NCBI GenBank assembly: GCA_021792795.1
Contig: JAJYUB010000008.1
Location: 29,398-93,397, forward strand
Reading direction: 5' to 3'
Length of the DNA stretch: 64,000 nucleotides
Source of the DNA: Acidobacteriota bacterium
GTDB taxonomy: Bacteria > Acidobacteriota > Terriglobia > Terriglobales > Acidobacteriaceae
Position 1 is the stretch's first letter. The number at the start of each line of letters is the position of its first letter. The notes beneath the pieces are model-generated. The model did not search any database, was not told the DNA's origin, and was given only the letters and a program-made list of their open reading frames with translations. This document shows, piece by piece, positions 46,144-55,870 of this stretch. The position numbers and the translations under genes are program-made.

Positions 46144-46767
46144 CTATTGAACAATGACGGTGAAGTTTACCGACGAGTTGATTTTTCCGGTGGCCTGGTC
46201 CGTCCCCGTCACTGTGAAGATATAGTTTCCAGTGGGAGTGGGAGTGCTCATACTGCCGCTGCCACAGCCAATGAGGGTGATCAGCACACTTGCAAAGACA
46301 AGACAGAGCTGGTTTCTCCGCGTTCTGCCGCTTACAGGGATGAAGAGGAGCAAGGCGAACGCCAACAGAGCATGCCCACCGGCTGGAAATGCGGGCCGCC
46401 GGTATCGCAGAGACACGGGCATTGGTTCGCCATAGGTGGCGATTGTCAGCGGGAAAGTTACTGGATTCGGCCCGGTAACGGTCGGGGGTGCCATTGCGGG
46501 CCCAGATTGTCCGCAAAGGGGCGGATACATGGTTCCCGATGGATTCTGAGCGAGGTTGCAACCGACGTTGATAGTTCCGGTAAAGCCATTTTGCGGAGTG
46601 ATGATGAAGTTGGCTTGATTTACGCTCGGGTTCTTGATCGTCATCATGCTGGCGGGGGCGGTGATCGTGAAACTGGGACTGCTTGCGGCTTTTGCCGATG
46701 GCGCGTAGATAGAGTACAAACCGAGCGCGAGGATAGCGGGGAATCTCGGATCGCGTATCTTTGTCAT
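46144..46767 (-). CDS. Secreted beta-sandwich protein of unknown function
   Basis: A 207-residue protein with a signal peptide (about 7-28, ILALGLYSIYAPSAKA). An N-terminal beta-sandwich segment precedes an internal hydrophobic helix pair (about 120-165) around the basic SGRTRRN, then CGSGSM and a terminal FTVTGTDQATGKINSSVNFTV. This tail order (hydrophobic, basic, CGSG, Ig-like strand) resembles the C-terminal region of large acidobacterial Ig-repeat surface proteins, so this may be a shortened relative. AGAGGGG lies before ATG 46767. Confidence 0.65.
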   Translation of the reverse strand: MTKIRDPRFPAILALGLYSIYAPSAKAASSPSFTITAPASMMTIKNPSVNQANFIITPQNGFTGTINVGCNLAQNPSGTMYPPLCGQSGPAMAPPTVTGPNPVTFPLTIATYGEPMPVSLRYRRPAFPAGGHALLAFALLLFIPVSGRTRRNQLCLVFASVLITLIGCGSGSMSTPTPTGNYIFTVTGTDQATGKINSSVNFTVIVQ

Positions 46768-46859
46768 CGGAACACCCCTCTGGCTGGAGACAGGGTACTC
46801 AACAGGAGCCACCGGTATTGTAGACCGGATTTACAGATTCCGTAGTTGAAGGAGAGTTG

Positions 46860-46949
46860 GTCATTCTGAGCGTAGCGAAGAATCCAGAGGGTGACAGCAG
46901 CGTGGACGAGGCAGATATTCTCTGGATTCTTCGCTACGCTCAGAATGAC
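46860..46949. repeat. Inverted repeat with 30-base perfect arms
   Basis: Positions 46860-46889 and 46920-46949 are exact reverse complements, separated by 30 bases. The arm contains CATTCTGAGCGTAGCGAAGA, a dispersed repeat I know from many acidobacterial and other genomes, whose chance translations read HSERSEES. It lies between two same-strand genes and would form a strong RNA or DNA hairpin. The rest of 46768-47065 holds no gene. Confidence 0.88.
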
Positions 46950-47065
46950 TCCCGTTCAGATTCGACGACACCAACTGTAAATCTGCTTTAATCTTTGCGG
47001 ACTTATGATGCGAGGGCGAGAGCATTTCTGCTCTCGCCCATTGAATCGCGCTCCTGCACACACTT

Positions 47066-50000
47066 TTATTTCTGCGCCTTCCAAAAATCCGAACCTCGAT
47101 TCGAATAATCGACGCGCACTGTGTTGATGGAATATTTGCCCACTGGCGCCGTGACGTGGCCGCCGGAGATGGACAACGGACTGCCTTCAGAATGTTCCAT
47201 CAAGTTGGTGGCTGTTGCCGCTGAGGCGCCATCGGGAACAGTAATGTCCGCCGTGGTCTGCTTGCCGGCCCACTCATAGAAGCGAAGGACCAGACTGTTG
47301 CCGTCTTCACTCTTTTTCATCGCCGTCAGCACCAGATTTTCCGGCTTGACGGTGACGAAAGAATGCGTGGCGGGCAACTCGCCGGTGTGCGCGTCTGCTT
47401 GCACGGCGCGCAGCGTGTAATTGAAGGCATAGCCATGCAAGACCGTGTTCGCTTCTCGCCATCCGCCCTGATGCGGATAGAGGGAATAGCGAAAATGCTG
47501 TGGGCCGCGATCTGCGTTTGGATCGGGCGATACCGGCGAGCGCAGCAACGAAAGCCGCAGCGTATTGCCGATCGCGTCATAGCCATATTTTGAATCGTTG
47601 ATCAGGCTAAAGCCGTGCTGGCCGTCGCCGAGATCGGCCCATCGCTGCGCGGGAACTTCAAACTTGGCATCTTCAATGGAATTGTTGCGCGTGGTTGGAC
47701 GTTCAATGGTCCCGTAGGGAATTTCAAACGTCGCCTTCGGTCCGCTGGAGGCCAGGGCAAAAGCTGCCTTCAGCAGAATGTGTGTTTCGTGCCAGTCCAC
47801 GTCGTTCACAACATCGACGCGATCCATTCCGGCATACAGGGTAATGTTCTGCACGAAGGTCGATTTGTCCCAGTGGCGGGTCACACGGACCACGCTGCGC
47901 ACCGGTCCCTTTTCGACCAATTGCACGCTGTCAGCGGCCGTAATGTCCGTTTCATGCTTCACGAAGTCCGCATCGATGTTCCACGCGTCGTATTCCTTCG
48001 GTTTGTCGACAAAGGCTTCCAGTTGGTTGCCGCACGTGTGCGCCGCAATGCTTTCAAAGTGGGTCTGTTTGTCGTAGAGGCTATCGATGCAGCCGTTCTT
48101 TGGATCGACCACCACACGCAAGACGGAGTTCTCCAGCGTGGTGCCATCCGCTTTCAAGTCGCTGACCGCCTTGCGCGCGCCGGGAACAGCGTGCAGCACC
48201 GTGTAGCCAATCGAAGGAACATCCGTAGGTTCCAGCAACAGGCGATAGGTATGGGTGGTCGCGTCCTCTGAAAGAATTTGCGCCAAAACGGGCCTGCCTT
48301 GCGCATCCAGCACGGTGATGCCGTTCGGCTCCGCCTGCGGCATTTGCACTTTCACTTTCACAATATCGGTGCGGTTCCAACTCAACGGGTTCCAGATCAG
48401 GATGGGAACGCCGGCGCGCGCGCCGGTGTCGATATGGCTGTCAATATCGGCGAGCGCGTTGTGGGTGGCATCCTTGGCTGTCCAGTGCACCACGTTGAAC
48501 TGCTTCTGCGCATCCTTGTAAATTACGCCGATGCCAGAGCCCGCGGCGAGATCGTGGAAGCCGTTGAACAGTTGCAGCCTCCATGCCGCGTTCAGTTGCT
48601 GGCGGGGATAGTCCATGCCGCCCAGCCACGCCAACGAGGAATATTTTTCAGCGTTCAACAGCCATTCCGAGCCGTGGCGCAGGTTCCACTTGTGTTTTGC
48701 CTGGGTGGTATACACGCCGCGATGGAACTCGAGATAGAGTTCGTCGTTCCATACTGGAACACTGATTTCTCCCGCCGGAGCAGCCGACAACTTCGTGTTG
48801 CCAGCGGCCAGTGTCTCGTAATTCCACGTGGGAGCGTCGGCGGTATCGACGCGCTTCGCCATGGCGTCGAAAAACGTCTGCGACGGTCCAAATTCTAAAT
48901 GCGGATATACCTTGTTCGGCTCCATCCAGCGCATACCGCTGTCGAGCATATCGCGCGTGGGGCCGCCACCGTGGTCGCCAATGCCGTACAGATGCATCAA
49001 TTCTTTCTGTCCTGGATTCAAATCGATGGCAGTCGCCAGATCGCTGGCCATCTTTACTGGCTCAATTTGGTTGACGTAATCGTGGGGGAAATAGGTCAGG
49101 ACACGGCTGCCATCCGGAGATTGCCACCAGAACAATTTCAGCGGAAGTTGATTGGTTTCGTTCCAGGCCATCTTCTGGGTCACAAAATAGTCGATGCCGG
49201 ATTTCTTGTAGATTTGCGGCAGCTGCCAGTTGTAACCGAAGGAATCCGGGTTCCAACCCACTTTCACATCCACTCCCAGGTTCTTTTGGAAGTAGCGCTT
49301 CGCCACAAGTATTTGCCGCACCGTCGATTCGCCGTCGGGCAGGTTCAGGTCCGGCTCGACCCACATGCCGCCGACCACTTCCCATCGGCCTTCTTTCACG
49401 CGCTGTTGGATCTGCTGGAAAATGTCAGGATATTTGTCCTGCATCCATGCGTAGTATTGCGCCGCCGACTGGGAGTAGGTGTAGTCGGGGTACTCATTCA
49501 TCAACTGCAACGCGGTTGAAAATGTCCGCTTCACCACATCGACGGTTTCCGTCCACGGCCACAGCCACGCTGCATCGATATGGGCATTGCCGGTCATATG
49601 CACGGTGTACTGCTGCAACGCCGGCCGCAGCGGATCGAGTTGTGCCTGCGCTTTCTGGAGCGATGCGTCGAACGCGGATTGATCTCCCTTGTCGAGCGCG
49701 GCCAGGTCCACCGACGTTGCCGCAGTCTCCAGAATTTTTTCCTGCGAGGTCAGGGTGGCGGCGTCAGGCGTGATTGCGGGAAGCAGATGGGCGGCGGAAA
49801 TCAACTCATCGCGAAGGTTGGCCGGATTGGGGCGATTGCCGGAAAAAACTACGCTGAGGTCGGCGGCATGGATGTCTTTGTCGTCCTGAGTCGTCAATAA
49901 CTTGACGGCAATCAGTACTTTCTCTCCCGGTTTGGCCTCATTGAAGAGAATTTGTTTTTCCAGGTCATCTCCCAGGGCTACACGGCTGCCGTTGTAGTAA

Positions 50001-50416
50001 AGGATCGTCGGAGCAGGGCCGTTGGCGTCGATCCGCATGCTGAACCAGATCTGCGCGCCGCCCAAGTCATAGCCGTGCAACGTTTTCGGCACCTCTACCC
50101 AGCGCCGCAACCAGACCGCTCCATGGGGAGCGGTGAAGGGAAGATGCACGGTTTTCCAAGCGGTCGTGTCCAGGTCCGGCCGTTCTCCGTGGGCGATATC
50201 GCCGAGATGATACTGCCAGGTCTGGGCCGGGATGGAATCGAATGTGCCCAAACGATCGATGACCTGTTTTGCTTGCGGCGAGAAGGTATAGGGCTTGACC
50301 TTTCCGGCTTGGGCAAACATATTGTGTGCTTGGAAAAGTACGGTGAGTAGAACGATACCGAACACCAAGAGGGAAAAAGAGAATGAACTACGAATAGGCT
50401 TCAAGGTTTGCTCCAT
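47066..50416 (-). CDS. Secreted GH38 alpha-mannosidase
   Basis: A 1116-residue glycoside hydrolase family 38 enzyme with an N-terminal signal or anchor helix (about 12-35). After a beta-sandwich region comes the catalytic domain: the zinc-site GNAHIDAAWLWPWTET (about residue 287), the nucleophile aspartate in GWNPDSFGYNWQLPQ, and GDHGGGPTRDML. C-terminal beta domains complete the fold. It cleaves alpha-mannosides, probably from plant, fungal or bacterial glycans, in the periplasm or outside. The gene stands alone with no sugar operon beside it. Confidence 0.92.
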   Translation of the reverse strand: MEQTLKPIRSSFSFSLLVFGIVLLTVLFQAHNMFAQAGKVKPYTFSPQAKQVIDRLGTFDSIPAQTWQYHLGDIAHGERPDLDTTAWKTVHLPFTAPHGAVWLRRWVEVPKTLHGYDLGGAQIWFSMRIDANGPAPTILYYNGSRVALGDDLEKQILFNEAKPGEKVLIAVKLLTTQDDKDIHAADLSVVFSGNRPNPANLRDELISAAHLLPAITPDAATLTSQEKILETAATSVDLAALDKGDQSAFDASLQKAQAQLDPLRPALQQYTVHMTGNAHIDAAWLWPWTETVDVVKRTFSTALQLMNEYPDYTYSQSAAQYYAWMQDKYPDIFQQIQQRVKEGRWEVVGGMWVEPDLNLPDGESTVRQILVAKRYFQKNLGVDVKVGWNPDSFGYNWQLPQIYKKSGIDYFVTQKMAWNETNQLPLKLFWWQSPDGSRVLTYFPHDYVNQIEPVKMASDLATAIDLNPGQKELMHLYGIGDHGGGPTRDMLDSGMRWMEPNKVYPHLEFGPSQTFFDAMAKRVDTADAPTWNYETLAAGNTKLSAAPAGEISVPVWNDELYLEFHRGVYTTQAKHKWNLRHGSEWLLNAEKYSSLAWLGGMDYPRQQLNAAWRLQLFNGFHDLAAGSGIGVIYKDAQKQFNVVHWTAKDATHNALADIDSHIDTGARAGVPILIWNPLSWNRTDIVKVKVQMPQAEPNGITVLDAQGRPVLAQILSEDATTHTYRLLLEPTDVPSIGYTVLHAVPGARKAVSDLKADGTTLENSVLRVVVDPKNGCIDSLYDKQTHFESIAAHTCGNQLEAFVDKPKEYDAWNIDADFVKHETDITAADSVQLVEKGPVRSVVRVTRHWDKSTFVQNITLYAGMDRVDVVNDVDWHETHILLKAAFALASSGPKATFEIPYGTIERPTTRNNSIEDAKFEVPAQRWADLGDGQHGFSLINDSKYGYDAIGNTLRLSLLRSPVSPDPNADRGPQHFRYSLYPHQGGWREANTVLHGYAFNYTLRAVQADAHTGELPATHSFVTVKPENLVLTAMKKSEDGNSLVLRFYEWAGKQTTADITVPDGASAATATNLMEHSEGSPLSISGGHVTAPVGKYSINTVRVDYSNRGSDFWKAQK

Positions 50417-50502
50417 CGGAGGGGATTTTTCACCGCGTTACAAAAATACACCAAAACGATACCTCCTATCGGTTCCAGTCGCTGACGCTCCGCAATCTTG
50501 TT

Positions 50503-51501
50503 TCATGCCGGCGATTTCTCAACCAAGCAATAATTCTCAGTCAGCAGGACCAGGAAAATCCAGAACACATTGGCGCCCAACAAATGGAGTATCTGGAGCC
50601 ACGTCGGCTGCTGCCAAAGCACGTCGAAAACTCCAATTAGGTATTGCGCGATCAGCGTCGAAAATACCGCGGTTCCAAGTCCGCGCATCTTCGAGGGCGC
50701 ACTGCGGCGGAAGGACTGTACCAGCAGCCACGCGATGAAGGCTCCAGCGAGGAAGGCGCTTGCAGGGTGAATCCAGCGCAGGCGAAGGAGAACCGGGGCC
50801 GCTGGAGAAAAATCCTGACGAACAGCTTCAAGGAGCGAGGACGAAGGATACATCGTCTCTCCCAGCGCCACCAATGAGCCCGACACGCCGACCAGCAGCG
50901 TTGCTAGAATTCCCAGTGTTGGGAACAGCAGCCCTCCATGACGCAGGGCGGTTGTTGCGCGAAAGTGGACATTCGACAAAAACTCAGCGGTCAAGGCGAG
51001 TGCTGCGACGAGTAGCAAAGTATTCGTCAGGTGGCAGGAAAACAGAAAGACGCCGCGAACGGGGGAAGCGCTATGTGCGGCGACCGTTACCAGCAACGCA
51101 CCGAGAAGCGCCTCATTCAAGACCAGCACCAACGCGATCGCGGCCGTCCAACGCGCCAGATGTCCTTTGCGAGCTGCCAGCCACGTCCAAACAAGCAGCG
51201 TGAGAATCAGGATCAACGCGCCACCGCTCATCAGGCGATGAGTAAACTCCACCAGCGTGTGGAACTGCGGCGACTGTGGAATGGCAGCGCCAGCGCAGAG
51301 CGGCCACTGGTCTCCGCAACCGGCACCGGACCCAGTGGCCCGCACCATACCTCCCCACAGAATGACGAGGACGTTGTAGACCAGGACAAACCAGGCAAAG
51401 CGTCGAAGCGCCAAGGAAACACGCGGCGAATCAAATGTGCGATGCTTGCTCACCGACAGTTCCGCGGAAGCAGCACCGTCAGGGACGATCATCCTTGTCA
51501 T
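50503..51501 (-). CDS. ctaA: Haem A synthase, CtaA/COX15 family
   Basis: A 332-residue membrane protein with about eight helices that oxidises haem O to haem A for aa3-type oxidases. The hallmark GGMVRATGSGAGCGDQWPLC lies after the first helix, followed by EFTHRLMSG; further haem-ligand histidines are in SCHLTNT, WIHPAS and LHLLGAN. GGAG before ATG 51501 sets the start. No cytochrome oxidase or haem O synthase genes are nearby. Confidence 0.9.
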   Translation of the reverse strand: MTRMIVPDGAASAELSVSKHRTFDSPRVSLALRRFAWFVLVYNVLVILWGGMVRATGSGAGCGDQWPLCAGAAIPQSPQFHTLVEFTHRLMSGGALILILTLLVWTWLAARKGHLARWTAAIALVLVLNEALLGALLVTVAAHSASPVRGVFLFSCHLTNTLLLVAALALTAEFLSNVHFRATTALRHGGLLFPTLGILATLLVGVSGSLVALGETMYPSSSLLEAVRQDFSPAAPVLLRLRWIHPASAFLAGAFIAWLLVQSFRRSAPSKMRGLGTAVFSTLIAQYLIGVFDVLWQQPTWLQILHLLGANVFWIFLVLLTENYCLVEKSPA

Positions 51502-51569
51502 GGGGTTCTCCAGAGGTCGCTGAAAACGTGCGCATGATCCAACCTTGTATTGTAGGCCGAACAATATCG

Positions 51570-53528
51570 TTACTGCGCCGTTGGTCCGCTCAGCGGACGG
51601 TCCGTCAGCAGTTCCTTATCGGACAGTTCCTGCACCAGGTACGCGCGATTCTTCAGCAATGCTTCCACGTGTTGCCGATAATCCGGCGGAACAAACAAAA
51701 ACTTGCGCGGTCCGTTGCCCCACATCGCCAGCAACTTTGCGTCGTCCAGGCAGACATGCGGCGCATCGGGATAATCCGATCCCCAGAGAAGGGTCGTTTC
51801 GCAGCCATCCACCACGTAGGCGCGACGTTGCGTATAGAAAATAATCGACGAACCGTACGATTGATCGCCATACAGGACCAGGGTGTCTTGTGGGCTGGCA
51901 ATTGCATTGATGGTAGTCGCCATGGCCCGAGATGAAAGCATCGGCTCAAATCGAACGAAGGCAATGTGCGCCGCAACCAGAAACATGGCGGCTGTCATGG
52001 CCGTGGTAAAGGTTGCGCTCAAATGTTGTTGCCGCACGCGCATCCGCCACGCCAACGTGGGTCCCAGCAACAGCGTCACCGCCGCTAAGATCGCAGGCAG
52101 CCGCAAGGCAGCGAACGAGGGGCCCGTTAGATCCATGAAATGGGACATCGAAAGCGAGTATCCGCCGACATCGCGGTGGGCCAGCAACGTGCCGATGTCC
52201 GCGACATACGGCAGATGCCGCGAGGCCCACAATCCGTAACCCAGCATGGCGGCCGCGCCCGCGCCGACCACGGCAAACAGCGCCTGCGCGCCTTCCAGCC
52301 AGCGCATGTCGGCAGCGCGCTCGGTTGCCGAAGATGTCATCGCATCCGTTTCCAGGCTTGCCAGCCCCGCCGCCGTCAACAGCAGCAGGGGGAAGTAGGC
52401 CGGGTAGGTGTAGTACTCCTGGTTGGTCGAGAGGGAAAAAAACAGCAAAATGAAACCCGCGTACAAGGCCAGTAACAGGGATGTATTGCCGCGGAAATCC
52501 AGGTATTTCCACGCATGCCAGTCGAAGCGCTGCCCGGATCGGCGTTTTTTATGCCACGCCGCGTACAATGTTGCCGGCCAATAGAGACTCCACGGAAAAA
52601 GCCAGACCAGATGCAAGCCCCAAAAAAGATAGCCAGGGAGCTTGTTATAGTCGTGCGGGTAACGTTTGCCGAGGAAGCGCAGAACATGTTCGTTGATGAA
52701 ATAGAAATAAAGAAATCCATGTACGCTGCCCGGCGACGGAATGTTGCCGATGGGATGGCCCTGGTCCGGATTGTGCAGTCCGGCCAGAATGTGCCACGGC
52801 GCGGCGACCACCAGGAAGAGCAGTGTGCCTGTAAACAGATGAAATTCTCGCCAGCGCCGCCATTGTCCCGTCAGCAGAAGGTAGGGAGCCACGCCGCCGA
52901 TGAAGAACACAGGCGCGATCAGTCCCTTGGCGAGCATCGCCAGCGCCAGCAGCGTATAGGTGCAGTAGATGCGCGTGGGTTGACGGTCTTCCAGGCCCGA
53001 CAGAAACAAGTAGAGAGCTAGCGCGATCAGCAGCGTCAGAATGGATTCAGGAATGAAATATCGTGTGAATAAAAATGTCCCGATTGACGTGAGGAATGCC
53101 AGCGCACCATAGAACCCGGCTCGTTCAGAGTATGCGCGGCGTCCCCACAGCAACGCCAGAATCGCACAGCCCAATACCGCCAGCGCCTCTGGCAAATGTG
53201 TGGCGAAGGCATTGAAACCGAAAATTCTATAAGCGATTGCGGCCAGCCAGTATGGCAGCGGAGGTTTTTCCAGGTAGCGGATACCATCCACCATCAGAGT
53301 GACAATATGCCCCGTGAGCGTCATGTGCTGGGCGGCCTGCGCGTGAGTGGCATCGGCATCGTCGAGAAGAGAAGGCGTAAACAACGCAGCAAAGTAAACC
53401 GCCAAAAACACGGTGAGAATTAAAATCCACTCGGCGCTGCGTGAAAGCGGAAAGCCGGCCGCGGAATTGACGGACTTATCTCCGGCGGCGGAAGGCGGAT
53501 GGGAAGGGTTGGAAGGCTGCATGCGCAT
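51570..53528 (-). CDS. ArnT/PMT-like family 39 glycosyltransferase
   Basis: A 652-residue polytopic GT-C glycosyltransferase using lipid-linked sugars, with about twelve helices. The first periplasmic loop carries the catalytic acidic pair in SLLDDADATHAQAA, followed by GIRYLEKPPLPYWL, both typical of ArnT-like enzymes that modify lipid A or other envelope glycans. The C-terminal ~110 residues are soluble (periplasmic). Start ATG 53528 (53522 is possible). It is divergent from ppx. Confidence 0.88.
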   Translation of the reverse strand: MRMQPSNPSHPPSAAGDKSVNSAAGFPLSRSAEWILILTVFLAVYFAALFTPSLLDDADATHAQAAQHMTLTGHIVTLMVDGIRYLEKPPLPYWLAAIAYRIFGFNAFATHLPEALAVLGCAILALLWGRRAYSERAGFYGALAFLTSIGTFLFTRYFIPESILTLLIALALYLFLSGLEDRQPTRIYCTYTLLALAMLAKGLIAPVFFIGGVAPYLLLTGQWRRWREFHLFTGTLLFLVVAAPWHILAGLHNPDQGHPIGNIPSPGSVHGFLYFYFINEHVLRFLGKRYPHDYNKLPGYLFWGLHLVWLFPWSLYWPATLYAAWHKKRRSGQRFDWHAWKYLDFRGNTSLLLALYAGFILLFFSLSTNQEYYTYPAYFPLLLLTAAGLASLETDAMTSSATERAADMRWLEGAQALFAVVGAGAAAMLGYGLWASRHLPYVADIGTLLAHRDVGGYSLSMSHFMDLTGPSFAALRLPAILAAVTLLLGPTLAWRMRVRQQHLSATFTTAMTAAMFLVAAHIAFVRFEPMLSSRAMATTINAIASPQDTLVLYGDQSYGSSIIFYTQRRAYVVDGCETTLLWGSDYPDAPHVCLDDAKLLAMWGNGPRKFLFVPPDYRQHVEALLKNRAYLVQELSDKELLTDRPLSGPTAQ

Positions 53529-53623
53529 ATTGAGAAACAAACCTAGAATAGCAGTCCAATCTTCGCCACTTTTTCTACGATTCGTGGCATTCTGCCAATG
53601 TGGGTACTGTTCAAGCACAGGAA

Positions 53624-55171
53624 ATGATGACATACGCAGCTGTTGATATCGGATCGAACTCCGTTCGGCTGAAGATTGCCGCTGTCCACTATCACCGGCT
53701 GAAAACGCTGCATGAAGATCGAGAGATCACGCGGCTGGGCGAGAGCGTCTTTGAGAGCGGAGTAGTATCGCCGGAATCGATGGCGACGACCATTCGCGCC
53801 TTGCGGCGATTTCATCGCGCCGTCCAGGCACATGCTGTCGACAAGCTGCGTGTGGTGGCGACCAGCGCCATCCGCGACGCGCGCAATCAGCAGGCGTTTC
53901 TGGCATGGGTGCATTCCGCTACCGGCTGGAAGGTAGAGATCATTTCCGGTCTGGAAGAAGGCCGCCTCATCCACTTAGGGGTTGTCTCCAACGAACCCGC
54001 CGCGCGCGGCCGCTGTCTGCTGGTCGACTTGGGCGGAGGCAGTTGCGAAATCACTTTTTCTGAACATAGCGCGATTCGGCAGATCGTCAGTCTTCCGCTC
54101 GGCGCGGTTCGGCTCACCCGTGAGTTTCTCCGCCATGATCCGCCCACTCCAGAAGATCTCGCGCGCATGCAAGGCTGGATCCGGCGTGAACTGCATCGCG
54201 CGGAACAGCAGATCGGATACGAACGGGTCAGCGTATTCGCGACTTCTGGGACGGCAGCGGCGCTGGCGGGTGCTGCTCGAGCTGCCATCAAGTCCAGCTT
54301 CAAGCCCGACGCAAAGCCGGGCGTCCGCGCCTGGGACCGGACCCCAACAGCAGCGGTCCGCAAGCTGGCCGACAAACTGAAACGGATGTCCGTGTCGCAG
54401 CGCGGTGTGATTCGTGGAATAGGGCCAAGGCGATCTGAGATCATCGTCGCCGGAGCATATGTCTATGCGGACCTGCTGGAGCGCTTTCATCTTCCTGGCT
54501 TCCGCTACTCCCCCATGGGATTGCGCGACGGCATCCTGGCGCTGATGCTAGCGGAAGGCGATACCCGCACTTCCGCGCATCAGCACTTTGAGGAGGAACG
54601 GTGGGCCAGCGTTCTGGAACTCTGTCGCCATTACGGCATCGATCCCAAGCGGCAGGAACCGGTGGTTCAGGATGCGACCCAGTTGTTTGAGGATTTGAAA
54701 AGCGTCCATCACTTATCGGCGGACTACAAGGTGTGGTTGCAAGCAGCGGCCATGATGCACTCGGTGGGCAAATTCATGAACTACCAAGGCCACCACCGTC
54801 ACACCCAGTACATCATCGCCAACTCGGAGCTGTACGGGTTCACTCCGGAGCAGCGTCTGATCGTCTCCGCCATCGCTCGCTATCTGGGAAAGTCCAGGCC
54901 AATGCCGGCGGACCGGGTGTTGCGCTTCATCCCTGTGGAGCAGCACACGAGTGTGCGACAGGCGGCCGTGTTGCTGCGAATGGCGGTGGCATTGCATCAG
55001 AACCAATCCAGTAGCGTGCCGCGTTTTCGTACCCGCGCGACAACGAAGAGAGTCTCCATCACGCTGATGCCTGGACGAAGGGGCGCGGACCTGGAATTGT
55101 GGGCCTTACGAAAAGAGGCCGATTATTTTCGCGAGGTCTTTGCTCGCGATCTCTTCGTGTCTTTGGATTGA
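53624..55171 (+). CDS. ppx: Exopolyphosphatase Ppx/GppA family
   Basis: A 515-residue ASKHA-fold phosphatase that trims polyphosphate or pppGpp. Phosphate loops are DIGSNSVRLKI and VDLGGGSCEITF, with catalytic residues in EEGRL and SAIRDARN between them. The C-terminal part is HD-like, with MMHSVGKFMNYQGHHRHTQYII. A tandem ATG (53624, 53627) gives MMTYAAVDIGS. Its 3' end overlaps the convergent sixA gene by 49 bases. Confidence 0.92.
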   Translation: MMTYAAVDIGSNSVRLKIAAVHYHRLKTLHEDREITRLGESVFESGVVSPESMATTIRALRRFHRAVQAHAVDKLRVVATSAIRDARNQQAFLAWVHSATGWKVEIISGLEEGRLIHLGVVSNEPAARGRCLLVDLGGGSCEITFSEHSAIRQIVSLPLGAVRLTREFLRHDPPTPEDLARMQGWIRRELHRAEQQIGYERVSVFATSGTAAALAGAARAAIKSSFKPDAKPGVRAWDRTPTAAVRKLADKLKRMSVSQRGVIRGIGPRRSEIIVAGAYVYADLLERFHLPGFRYSPMGLRDGILALMLAEGDTRTSAHQHFEEERWASVLELCRHYGIDPKRQEPVVQDATQLFEDLKSVHHLSADYKVWLQAAAMMHSVGKFMNYQGHHRHTQYIIANSELYGFTPEQRLIVSAIARYLGKSRPMPADRVLRFIPVEQHTSVRQAAVLLRMAVALHQNQSSSVPRFRTRATTKRVSITLMPGRRGADLELWALRKEADYFREVFARDLFVSLD

Positions 55172-55653
55172 ATCGCACGCAGCAGCCGGGGATCGAGCAG
55201 CCATTGCAACCTGGCCGATCCACGCTGCAATGTAAGCGCAGCGATGGCGCCCTTGCGCATGCGAGCGATGGGGCTGGTCGCGGAAGGAGACAGCAAGCGG
55301 TTCAAATACACGGGCAAGTTGGGATTATGCCCGACCAGAAGGACTTCTTCCTGTTCCACCACGCTGTCGAGAAGGCGCTGAAAATCGTTCCACGTCCCGT
55401 CCGGGGCCAGGGCTTGCGATAGCTGGATCTTTTTTTCATAGCCGGTTTCCGTTCCCACCAGCGCGGCCGTCTGCAGCGCGCGTTTCAAGGGACTGGAGAC
55501 GACCGAATCGAATTGGACCTTCAAAGAGTTCAGCGCCCGGCCGAGCAGGATGCATTGCTGTTTTCCTTCTTTGTCGAGGGGGCGCTTGCGGTCGAGCACC
55601 GGGTTCATTTTCCGTTGACCGGCGCTGCCATGGCGCAATAAATACAAGTTCAT
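55123..55653 (-). CDS. sixA: SixA-type phosphohistidine phosphatase
   Basis: A 176-residue histidine phosphatase (phosphoglycerate-mutase fold). The catalytic RHG is in LYLLRHGSA, the second arginine in SSPLKRALQTA, and the second histidine in LLVGHNPNL. SixA removes phosphate from phosphohistidine, for example on Npr/PTS or phosphorelay proteins. AGGACGG precedes ATG 55653. The C-terminus is basic (KDTKRSRAKTSRK) and its coding sequence overlaps the end of ppx on the other strand. Confidence 0.9.
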   Translation of the reverse strand: MNLYLLRHGSAGQRKMNPVLDRKRPLDKEGKQQCILLGRALNSLKVQFDSVVSSPLKRALQTAALVGTETGYEKKIQLSQALAPDGTWNDFQRLLDSVVEQEEVLLVGHNPNLPVYLNRLLSPSATSPIARMRKGAIAALTLQRGSARLQWLLDPRLLRAIQSKDTKRSRAKTSRK

Positions 55654-55870
55654 ATTCCGTCCTAATCGTTCAATTTTTGTCGCATTCGTTTGGCTGGCGA
55701 GGAAAAGTCGTGACATCCGATACGGCGATCGAGAAATGTGAAGAATCCGGTGGCACTACAAACTTGGATGCTGAAACGGCAAAGGCGTCGCACATGGATG
55801 CCGCAGCAGCGGGTCTCTTCGGAACATGCAAAATTGTAGCAACCGGCGTCTTCACAAGCCAGTGAAAAGA

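Noticed and set aside
46861..47061. Minus-strand 66-residue frame containing HSERSEES
   Set aside because: It is a translation of the dispersed inverted repeat, a well-known false ORF.
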